Part shown: one piece after another, positions 8,491 through 16,105 of the stretch
Position numbering within the stretch: position 1 is the stretch's first letter
Layout of the letters: every line of letters starts with the position of its first letter
Source of the DNA: JAIEPM01 sp964546815
Lineage (GTDB): Bacteria; Cyanobacteriota; Vampirovibrionia; Obscuribacterales; Obscuribacteraceae
Reading direction: 5' to 3'
NCBI GenBank assembly: GCA_964546815.1
Contig: CAZJLR010000010.1
Span: 1 to 64,000, forward strand
DNA: 64,000 nt
Program-made: the position numbers and the translations under genes
Notes under the pieces: model-generated
What the model saw: the letters and a program-made list of their open reading frames with translations, nothing else
Database searches by the model: none
What the model was told of the DNA's origin: nothing

Positions 8491-9984
8491 TTAGCGGAGC
8501 AATTCTTTTGCACGCTGCTGTGGAGTGAGAGTGTTCTCTCTTAACCTTTCATCGTAAAGGGCTTGCAATCGCTCAAAATCAGGATCAGCTTTGCGACTAT
8601 CTTCAAACAGTTTCAAAACATTAGGGAATGCTGTTTGAAATGACTCACGCGGACTTCCAGGCTCTGGTTGATGTCCAAAGAAAAGCACAAACAATTGTGC
8701 AAAGAGTTCTTCTTTGCCTGCATTTCCAGGCTGAAGATAATATGCCAATTTCTGTTTCAGATCTGCGGGCACAGCTGCAACATCTTTATCGTAAGCATCG
8801 CTAAAGTTCTTTGTATGAGAGAAATCAGGATTTGGATCACCAGTAAGTTGGGCAGCCAATTGCGAGCCCATAAAAGCATCATAGGCGTGGCCACATTCAT
8901 GTTGGGCAGTTTCATCAAGCGGACCTTCTACAAGCTGTCCGCCATATGCTGCTGCATTGCATTTCTCGCCAACAACTATTTTCTTCGAATTGCGGTCGAA
9001 AGCACCATTCGTCGCATGCCAACTTGCTCCATCGTTATAACCTCTGGGAGCCACACCAGTTAGCTGAGGCAAAGCATCGAGCACCGTCGGCGCTACCACG
9101 ACTTTATACCCTGCATTTTCAAGTTGATGTCTATATGTTCTTGGAATTTGGCTTAAACCGAACATAACCTGCGCCACCGCCGTATCTGAAACATCGGTGT
9201 GTTTCGGGTCTAAGAAGGTGATGAAATTGGCAATATCATCAGTGTCGGACTTCAAACTAAATCCTGAATTTACTACCTTAAGCTCTTCCACGTGTTCTTT
9301 TTCAAAGCTCAAATAATCAAGCCGCTTAATCATTTCAGGAGCATCGCTTGCCTTCGGAAAACGTTTTAGATATTCACCGTAATATTTGATTGCCAGATCA
9401 AACTGTTGCAAATGGTCCATCTCATGAGCAGCAAATTTCCATGCCTGTGGGTCATTTGCTTTAAAGGCAAGAGCCTTAGCCATTACGTTGCAAAACTCGC
9501 TAATATTGCCGGTTTCTGCATAACATTCGGCAAGGGTTAAATAAGTAGTGTAGGTACTTTCAGACGCGCCATAACTACCTGCCAGCTGGGCCAAAATCGG
9601 CAAGGCCTCAGCATATTTCTTCTCTTCATAAAAAATTCTGCCAACACCTAGCAAACCTAAATAGCGGCGGGGGTCGTCAATTGAGTAAGCCTTCGAATAC
9701 CATTGCTGCGCTTCTTCATAGCGACCAAGTTGTTCTAAAGCCAAACCACAATTGTAATTTACATCCCAATTTTCAGGACTAATCGAAACAGCTACTTTCA
9801 GTTTTTCCAGCGCCGCCGCCGAATTACCCATACGAATGAGATTCGCAGCGTCGGTGGTTAGTTTGTAAGCCTCCGGATTTACATAAGCAGCCTGCGCAAA
9901 ACCTGGGAATTCGACACTGAGGTTTAGCAGCAGCGCCGCTGCAAGCGTCGACCACAGATATACAACCCGTTTTTTCATAAGCAA
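8491..9984 (-). CDS. Exported TPR protein with HExxH metallopeptidase-like domain
   Basis: The product has 497 residues. An N-terminal signal peptide (MLMKKRVVYLWSTLAAALLL..., likely cut near FAQA, residue ~32) is followed by TPR-type helical repeats to about residue 250. The C-terminal half contains HECGH at 362-366, a zinc-binding HExxH motif. Glu425/426 in the KEELFAQLF stretch would be placed well as the third ligand, as in gluzincin-type enzymes. The protein is therefore probably a secreted or periplasmic zinc peptidase with a TPR docking module; substrate unknown. It is divergent from the M49-like peptidase gene, so the two secreted metallopeptidases may share a control region at 9985-10080. 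An M48-like relationship is possible but not shown. Confidence 0.75.
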   Translation of the reverse strand: MLMKKRVVYLWSTLAAALLLNLSVEFPGFAQAAYVNPEAYKLTTDAANLIRMGNSAAALEKLKVAVSISPENWDVNYNCGLALEQLGRYEEAQQWYSKAYSIDDPRRYLGLLGVGRIFYEEKKYAEALPILAQLAGSYGASESTYTTYLTLAECYAETGNISEFCNVMAKALAFKANDPQAWKFAAHEMDHLQQFDLAIKYYGEYLKRFPKASDAPEMIKRLDYLSFEKEHVEELKVVNSGFSLKSDTDDIANFITFLDPKHTDVSDTAVAQVMFGLSQIPRTYRHQLENAGYKVVVAPTVLDALPQLTGVAPRGYNDGASWHATNGAFDRNSKKIVVGEKCNAAAYGGQLVEGPLDETAQHECGHAYDAFMGSQLAAQLTGDPNPDFSHTKNFSDAYDKDVAAVPADLKQKLAYYLQPGNAGKEELFAQLFVLFFGHQPEPGSPRESFQTAFPNVLKLFEDSRKADPDFERLQALYDERLRENTLTPQQRAKELLR

Positions 9985-10080
9985 GCCAAATTAAACATGA
10001 CAAGATTATACATTCACAGCACCTGTTATGATGTTGAGCATTTCGTGACTATTCAGGCTCTTTAGCCGCCAAGGAGAAAG

Positions 10081-11799
10081 ATGAAATTCACAGCTTTTTT
10101 AAGTTTGGCTCTTGCAATTGGGGCTATTGGCATTCCCGCCGGTGCTGAAATCAGCACGGCAGCGGCGCCAGACCTCGAGCAATTGAATAAAATGACGCAG
10201 CGCTTTGCACCAACACCGTTGCGCGTGGACATTTCCAAACTTTCAGAAGGGGATAAGAAAGCGCTGCCAAAATTGCTTGACGCCGCAAGAATTCTAAATG
10301 ACATCTTCATGGTGCAACTCTGGGACGGCAATCTTGCTCTTCGCCAAAAGCTTGAAGAAGACAAATCTCCACTGGGAAAAGCCCGACTTCACTATTTCTG
10401 GATAAACAAAGGACCATGGTCGGGTCTCGATGACTTCAAATCATTCTTGCCAAATGTGCCGCCTAGAAAAATTCCGGGCGCAAATTTCTACCCTGAAGAT
10501 ATGAGCAAAGAAACTTTCGAAAAATGGTGCGCTTCACTTCCGGCAAAAGAGCAAGAACAAGCGAAAAGCTTCTTCACTGTAATTCGATGGAAAGACGGCA
10601 AAGACAAAAACACTTTGACAATAGTTCCATATAGCAAAGCGTACGCCGTAGAACTCGCGAAAGCAGCAAAGCTGCTAAAAGAGGCAGCAGCTCTTACAGA
10701 CAACGCTACTCTAAAAACATTTTTGAACCTCAGAGCCGACGCCTTTCTTTCAAATAATTACTACGAAAGCGACAAAGCGTGGATGGATCTTGACGCCCCA
10801 CTAGATATCACAATCGGACCTTACGAAACATACAATGACGAATTGTTTGGCTACAAAGCCGGCTTTGAAGCTTACGTAAATCTGCGCGATGAAAAAGAAA
10901 GCGCAAAATTGGCATCGTTTAGTTCGCACTTGCAAGAAATTGAAAACAACTTGCCGATGGATGCTCAATATAGAAATCCGAAGCTAGGAGCAGGGGCAGC
11001 AATTCGCGTTGTAGAAGAAATTTTATGCTCGGGCGACGGCAACCACGGCGTGCAAACAGCGGCATACAATCTGCCAAACGATGATCTTGTCGTCCAACAA
11101 AAAGGCAGCAAGAGAGTCATGTTGAAAAACGTGCAAGACGCCAAGTTTCGCAGCGTATTATTGCCCATCGCACAAAAAGCATTGCCACAGAGCTCACTAG
11201 CCGACGTCAACTTCGAAATGTTTTTCACACATATCTTGGCTCATGAATTGATGCACGGCTTGGGACCACATCAGCTCAAGTTAAACGGCAAAGAGACAAC
11301 GCCAAGAGACGAACTAAAAGAGCTCTACAGCGCAATTGAAGAAGCGAAAGCTGATGTAACCGGACTTTTCGCGCTGCAATATATGATGGACCACGTCAAA
11401 GAAATGAAACTGGAAAACGTTTTGCCATCTGATGAAACAGCGCAACGACAGCTCTACACAACTTATCTTGCTTCAGTCTTTCGTACACTTCGCTTTGGGC
11501 TTGAAGAAGCGCACGGCAAGGGCACTGCGATGCAATTCAACTTCTTGTTGGATAGAGGAGCTTTCGTCCAAAATGCAGACGGTACGTTTAACGTAGACAT
11601 GTCAAAAATAAAGCAAGCCATCAAAGACTTAGATCGCCAGCTTCTCACAGTCGAGGCACAAGGCGACTACGCCGGTGCCAAGAAAATGCTCGATGAACTC
11701 GGAGTTGTTAGGGCGCCTTTGCAAAAAGTATTGGACAATATGAAAGAGATTCCCAATGACATTGAGCCTATTTTTGTCACAGCCGACGAGTTAAAGTGA
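10081..11799 (+). CDS. Exported M49-like zinc peptidase
   Basis: This 572-residue protein has a signal peptide (MKFTAFLSLALAIGAIGIPAGAE). The zinc site reads AHELMHGLGPH, with HELMH at 388-392, and is followed about 30 residues later by EEAKAD (420-425). The pair HExxH plus EE(A/C)(K/R)A(D/E) is the hallmark of dipeptidyl-peptidase III (family M49) and its bacterial relatives; Glu421 would be the third zinc ligand. Classical DPP III has HExxGH with an extra residue, so this is a relative rather than a true orthologue. A good Shine-Dalgarno (AGGAG) precedes the ATG. It is divergent from the TPR-metallopeptidase. Export suggests digestion of peptides outside the cytoplasm (inference). Confidence 0.7.
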   Translation: MKFTAFLSLALAIGAIGIPAGAEISTAAAPDLEQLNKMTQRFAPTPLRVDISKLSEGDKKALPKLLDAARILNDIFMVQLWDGNLALRQKLEEDKSPLGKARLHYFWINKGPWSGLDDFKSFLPNVPPRKIPGANFYPEDMSKETFEKWCASLPAKEQEQAKSFFTVIRWKDGKDKNTLTIVPYSKAYAVELAKAAKLLKEAAALTDNATLKTFLNLRADAFLSNNYYESDKAWMDLDAPLDITIGPYETYNDELFGYKAGFEAYVNLRDEKESAKLASFSSHLQEIENNLPMDAQYRNPKLGAGAAIRVVEEILCSGDGNHGVQTAAYNLPNDDLVVQQKGSKRVMLKNVQDAKFRSVLLPIAQKALPQSSLADVNFEMFFTHILAHELMHGLGPHQLKLNGKETTPRDELKELYSAIEEAKADVTGLFALQYMMDHVKEMKLENVLPSDETAQRQLYTTYLASVFRTLRFGLEEAHGKGTAMQFNFLLDRGAFVQNADGTFNVDMSKIKQAIKDLDRQLLTVEAQGDYAGAKKMLDELGVVRAPLQKVLDNMKEIPNDIEPIFVTADELK

Positions 11800-11850
11800 T
11801 AACAATAACAATTCAATGCTGCCCCCTTTGGCTGACAAAAGTCTAAATCT

Positions 11851-12381
11851 ATGGAAGAAGTAGACAGCGACAAGCTAATCAATCCAGATCCTCTGGCACC
11901 ATGCTCGGGGTCTTTGCGCAAAGATTTAATAGTCCGCACATTCATCTCACTGGGAGGCGCTTGTCTCACCTGGCATGAATACAGCAACATAGCTGGGGTA
12001 GTAACATTTTTGTGCCTGTTTTGGTTTTTCCCAAAGGTAGTATCAAGCGACCTCACCCTGGCGTCTGGTCGCAAAATTGCCGATTGCATTCCAAAAGTAA
12101 GCAAGCTTTTGCACGGAGACAGCATTGGTGAAAAACGACTGGAAGTGACCTATACAAGCTCATCGAAGCAAATAGGCACATACGAAATGTTAGACGAGTT
12201 CAGCGAAATGGTTAGCGCCACACTTGCATCTTGCGACATCAGAAAGCTAAGACATGCAGAAATAAAAGTTGAACTGCCCAACAAACGAACATTCTTCGGA
12301 TGGAACTTATTTCAAAGCATCGCCTATTCAAAAGAATACGAAAAAGCCGGAGACTACTGGGTCGAAGTAGACATCCCCTAG
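11851..12381 (+). CDS. Small membrane protein, unknown function
   Basis: This 176-residue protein has one or two hydrophobic stretches between residues ~28 and 65 (IVRTFISLGG..., then NIAGVVTFLCLFWFFPKVV), followed by a ~110-residue soluble mixed alpha/beta tail. I do not recognise a family. It lies 51 bases after the M49-like gene in the same direction and may be co-transcribed. No clear Shine-Dalgarno is seen at the ATG. Confidence 0.6.
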   Translation: MEEVDSDKLINPDPLAPCSGSLRKDLIVRTFISLGGACLTWHEYSNIAGVVTFLCLFWFFPKVVSSDLTLASGRKIADCIPKVSKLLHGDSIGEKRLEVTYTSSSKQIGTYEMLDEFSEMVSATLASCDIRKLRHAEIKVELPNKRTFFGWNLFQSIAYSKEYEKAGDYWVEVDIP

Positions 12382-12392
12382 AACTCGCGCGA

Positions 12393-12439
12393 TTCAATTG
12401 CCAACTTCAATTGCCAACTTCAACCGCCAACTTCAATCG
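12393..12439. repeat. 13-bp tandem direct repeat, about 3.6 copies
   Basis: The unit TTCAATTGCCAAC occurs at 12393, 12406 and, with two changes, at 12419, followed by a partial copy at 12432. It lies in the gap between two convergent genes, directly before an inverted-repeat element. Confidence 0.75.
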
Positions 12440-12445
12440 TTCACT

Positions 12446-12540
12446 GTAGGGGTAACGCCATGCGTCTCCCGCTATTTTATAGAACGAAACAAGCGAGCAC
12501 CGCAGCTTAACTGCCGGGCGACGCATGGCGTCGCCCCTAC
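12446..12540. repeat. Inverted-repeat element, REP/MITE-like
   Basis: The 95-bp segment begins with GTAGGGGTAACGCCATGCGT and ends with the near-exact reverse complement; the ~27-bp ends differ at about four positions. The right arm contains a perfect 9-bp stem with a 3-base loop at 12516-12536 (GGGCGACGC-ATG-GCGTCGCCC). Length, terminal inverted repeats and intergenic position fit a REP-like or miniature transposable element. It may also act as a terminator between the convergent genes, although no T-run follows. Confidence 0.6.
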
Positions 12541-12557
12541 AAATGAACATACGGAAG

Positions 12558-14888
12558 TTATTTGCGGTCTTTCTTGTATGCATCAAGCAGTTTTTGACCA
12601 TCGACAGAACCCCAACCAGTAGTTGGGTCCCAGCCTACTTTGGCGTCAAATCCGTCGTTGTTGCCCTCAGTTACATCATTGAAATAAGGAGCCTTTCCTT
12701 CAAGTGCTTGCTTGTATAGGAATGGGTTCATCCATCCTACAGTTTTCTCGCCACCGCCGAGTCCTTCATTCAATCGCAAAGCCAAAGCTGCATACAGTGG
12801 TGCCACTGCGCTGGTTCCACCTGAAACGATGTCTTGCCCGCCAAAGCGGATCTTATAACCGTTTGCAGGGCTTGCGTGGGCTGAAATATCAGGCACACCG
12901 CGACCGGTAATTTTCTGTGCAACTACTTTCAATTGTGTTTGAAAGTCAGGAACCGGGTCGTCACTGACACCACCGCCGGTAATACCAAACGAATCATGCC
13001 AGACTACTTCAGAAACTATTTTCCCATCTTTAACAGAAATTTTTGTGCCACCAGTGCCGGTTACATACTGGTCGGCGGCAGGATAGTCAACTTGATATTT
13101 TTCGTTTGGGACTCTGTCGGAAGCACCATCATCTCCAGATGCTGCAAAAACCGAAATCCCTTTCAAGGCAGCCTTTTGCAGAGCCAGATGAATGCCTCGC
13201 CTCCCCTGCCTTGACCAATTGCCGATAGGTTGCCCCCAGCTCAAACTGATTGCGTGATTAACTTCTTCATTTTCCTTGGGAAAGGCAGCTCTACCGAGTG
13301 CATCGATATAGCCCTGTTCACTGTTACCAGTAAAAATAATTGTTTGCTTCGCATCGGGAGCAACAGAACCAATAACTTGAGAATCTAGCGACGCCTCTTT
13401 ATCGGCGCGCTCGTTCTTTCCCATTTGATTCTTACCCTCCCCGACTTCGAGGATTTTTATGTCAGGCTGTTTCAAACCATATTGCTTGTAATACTCAGCC
13501 TCATTTTTCAAATCAATGCCGCCGCCCAATTCAATAATTGCCGCACCCTGCCCTTTGCCTGTGGTGCCTTTTGGAAAGTTATACATTGCAGCTATTTCAT
13601 CAGCCCGAAATGACTGCTCAGGAAGAAGCTGGGTCGAGCTTTTGCCTTCAACGCCCTTAGGGGTGAAGTCTTTAATTCGAGGTGTGGCTTGAGGTCTATT
13701 ATCAATACCAAAAACACCTTCAATATTTCGTGCAACACCTTTAGGAACGAAAAGTGCACCTTCGCGTCCGCGAATCTTCATTCCGTTTTCGACACCATAA
13801 TTATCGATTTGTGTTTTGAAGGCATCAGAGAATTGTTCGGCAGTGCCGTTAAGAACCACCCGTCCAGAGCGCAAATCGGCTTCTTTCACTTTCAAACCGT
13901 ATGCCTGAGCAAACTTGGTCAGCTCATCTAGTGATTGTTGTGTTGCGCCAAACTTGTCACCAAATTCAGCATCACTCATTTTTGCGCGCTTGCCATTTGC
14001 AATATCGTTTAGTGTTTGCTCAAGCTCAGCATCACTGGCTTTCGATTTCAACTGCACAGTTACATCAAATTGCGTGGCATTGTCGGTTGGGCCCAAGAGC
14101 ACACCGTCAGGTCTGTTTTGCTCGGACGGATTGAATTTTTGCACTCCAGCCAGACGTGCATCAAAACTCATTGATGTGGAACTTGCGGAACCAATGCCCA
14201 ATGCACCGGGTAAATTCGGCAAAATAGTTGCGTTCCAAACGCCACCTCTTGGATTCACACCGCCATCGTTCGGATTTACAATCGGACCGCCATCATTCGG
14301 TTTAACGATTGGCCCACCGTCTTTCGGGGCTGGGGTTGGAATTTCAGGACCAGGCTTGGGACTACCGGGCAACTCAGGACCAGGCTTCGGAGCGCCAGGA
14401 CCAGGCACAGGAACTTCGATCTTCGGTGGGGTCATGAAGCGGCTAGCGCCATAAGATCCCAACTTATAAGAGGCTCCAGATATCGCCAGATTTACAGCCA
14501 ATGAGCCGCCAACGTCACCAAGCAATCTACCAGCAACATTTATGTCGTTTCTGGAAGTGGCTTGACCTGCGATTGTGTAGGCATCAAGCACAGGCTCTGA
14601 AGCTTGATACAAAGTATAAGCACCGACTGCAACTCCAGCAGCTTTGCCCCATGGACCCATTTTTGGCAGAGCATATTTGACCGCTGCGCCCAGAGCGGCC
14701 GAACCTGCTATCAATGTAAGTGTTTGAAGAGGGTGGTTGATGTCCTCCTTCACGGCGTGCCACATCCCGCCAGGCAAGTGTTTGACGCCCTCAAGCGTTG
14801 CCAGTCCATATCGCGCGGCAAGTGAATCTGGCGCCTTCTCAGGTCCCAGTAAGTCATTTCGCTTTTCTAACTGCCCGAAATTCTCCAT
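12558..14888 (-). CDS. Sedolisin-type serine-carboxyl peptidase (S53, pro-kumamolisin)
   Basis: The 776-residue protein starts at ATG 14888, chosen because AGGAG lies 8 bases upstream (14897-14901); a longer frame to 15023 lacks such support. A Gly/Ala-rich, weakly hydrophobic N-terminal region (~55-150) is followed by a Pro/Gly/Asn-rich linker with repeats (~155-215), then the activation pro-domain (~240-395) and the S53 catalytic domain (~425-776). Catalytic residues are visible: Glu498 and Asp502 (KEASLD), Asp586 (SGDDG) and Ser693 in SGGTSAVAP. Near the end, FNDVTEGNN and WDPTTGWG resemble the calcium site. Sedolisins are normally secreted acid-active endopeptidases that self-activate by removing the pro-domain. 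No standard signal peptide is seen, which is odd. Confidence 0.9.
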   Translation of the reverse strand: MENFGQLEKRNDLLGPEKAPDSLAARYGLATLEGVKHLPGGMWHAVKEDINHPLQTLTLIAGSAALGAAVKYALPKMGPWGKAAGVAVGAYTLYQASEPVLDAYTIAGQATSRNDINVAGRLLGDVGGSLAVNLAISGASYKLGSYGASRFMTPPKIEVPVPGPGAPKPGPELPGSPKPGPEIPTPAPKDGGPIVKPNDGGPIVNPNDGGVNPRGGVWNATILPNLPGALGIGSASSTSMSFDARLAGVQKFNPSEQNRPDGVLLGPTDNATQFDVTVQLKSKASDAELEQTLNDIANGKRAKMSDAEFGDKFGATQQSLDELTKFAQAYGLKVKEADLRSGRVVLNGTAEQFSDAFKTQIDNYGVENGMKIRGREGALFVPKGVARNIEGVFGIDNRPQATPRIKDFTPKGVEGKSSTQLLPEQSFRADEIAAMYNFPKGTTGKGQGAAIIELGGGIDLKNEAEYYKQYGLKQPDIKILEVGEGKNQMGKNERADKEASLDSQVIGSVAPDAKQTIIFTGNSEQGYIDALGRAAFPKENEEVNHAISLSWGQPIGNWSRQGRRGIHLALQKAALKGISVFAASGDDGASDRVPNEKYQVDYPAADQYVTGTGGTKISVKDGKIVSEVVWHDSFGITGGGVSDDPVPDFQTQLKVVAQKITGRGVPDISAHASPANGYKIRFGGQDIVSGGTSAVAPLYAALALRLNEGLGGGEKTVGWMNPFLYKQALEGKAPYFNDVTEGNNDGFDAKVGWDPTTGWGSVDGQKLLDAYKKDRK

Positions 14889-15064
14889 CGGATTGGCTCC
14901 TAGTGTGGCGTAGCCCACTGCCATTAAGCGATGGGCGTGGGCGTGGGTCAATGGGAATGCCCCCACCACTGTCCGAGGGCAAAGCCAGAACAGCCGTGCA
15001 TTGGCGGCTGCGGTATGATTCAAGTTTTCTCATAATGACATGCAGCGACACATGGCGAAGGCGC

Positions 15065-15877
15065 ATGGCTACTAATATTCGACAAAACATTAGGCAAAAA
15101 CTACAGGTGGTGGCAAGCGGTCAACACTCTGGAGTATTAGCACCCGATAAGAAGTCAAATGCGTTACAATTCCCGCCAAAGTCGACTACCTTAAGTGTCC
15201 AAAAAAATCTTGGACTGCGGAGTTGCAAATCGGAGGGTACGCAAATTAGTCCTAACTCAGCAAAAATATGCGTGGGCATAACAACAGTTGCAACAATTGC
15301 TGCGGCTAGTTTCATGGAAATCAATCAGGCGGCGATCAATCATCCAGCCGAGCGCGCAGCGCACGCAGAAAAAGTTCTCACCACCCTTCAAACGGTTTAC
15401 GCAAAAATCCTGAAAGTTGAAAGCGTGACTCGCGGTTACACTTTGACCAAGGACAAAAAATTTCTTGAGCTCAGAGAAGAAACAGCAAAGCAAGTCAACA
15501 CTGCTTTGGACGAGGTAAAAGAACTGACTGCAAACAATGCGCAGCAGCAAGCTTCTTTAGAGAAGTTGCACAAGTTGATGAAAGACAGAGTTGATTTCAT
15601 CAAACATTACTTGATGTTGCAAGAACAAAATCTTTTGAGCGAAGACGAAATCAAAGAGTTTGTTGAAACCGGCGCAGACATGACAGTCACGCTAGAAAAA
15701 CAACTTGCAGAAATGCAGAACGTGGAAACAGCGATCGTCGAGCAAAAGGCAGTTGAGTTTGAAACCGCGCGGTCACACTCGAAGTTAGCGTTTTTCTTGT
15801 TGATTGGATCGGCAATCGCACTTGCATTGTCGGCACTTTCGCTTTGCAAAAAGCCCGATGCTGCGAAGCAAGATTGA
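15065..15877 (+). CDS. Stand-alone CHASE3-like membrane protein
   Basis: From ATG 15065 the product has 270 residues. One transmembrane helix lies at ~72-92 (KICVGITTVATIAAASFMEI) and a second at the C terminus (LAFFLLIGSAIALALSALSL). The segment between has the CHASE3 pattern, including ESVTRGYTLTKDKKFLELRE, a four-helix extracytoplasmic sensor domain. In known proteins CHASE3 is joined to a histidine kinase, cyclase or chemoreceptor; here no output domain follows, only ~8 residues. The open frame extends to 14798 but overlaps the 5' end of the peptidase gene and looks non-coding there; a GAAGG just before 15065 supports the shorter form. It might work with a separate partner (inference). 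Confidence 0.7.
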   Translation: MATNIRQNIRQKLQVVASGQHSGVLAPDKKSNALQFPPKSTTLSVQKNLGLRSCKSEGTQISPNSAKICVGITTVATIAAASFMEINQAAINHPAERAAHAEKVLTTLQTVYAKILKVESVTRGYTLTKDKKFLELREETAKQVNTALDEVKELTANNAQQQASLEKLHKLMKDRVDFIKHYLMLQEQNLLSEDEIKEFVETGADMTVTLEKQLAEMQNVETAIVEQKAVEFETARSHSKLAFFLLIGSAIALALSALSLCKKPDAAKQD

Positions 15878-16105
15878 AACGCACCGCAGGTGACACCAAA
15901 GCAGCACCAAGCAAATAAATTTTGAGTCTCAAAATTCTCGCGGAAATGCCACAACGGGAAGACTAACGGCAAATATAAAATGCTGTCGACTGAAGTAAAT
16001 CGAATACAGCAATTGTCTTCAATGCGGGTACAATTACATATATAGACCGCATCTAGTTTCGGCTCGGTGTAATCTCAGGGCCAGCCTTCCGCGGGGCAAC
16101 TGTCA

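Noticed and set aside
14889..15023. N-terminal extension of the sedolisin gene
   Set aside because: A strong Shine-Dalgarno directly precedes the internal ATG at 14888 and the extension has no family-like sequence.
14798..15064. N-terminal extension of the CHASE3 protein
   Set aside because: It overlaps the 5' end of the peptidase gene, lacks a domain or signal, and a better start exists at 15065.
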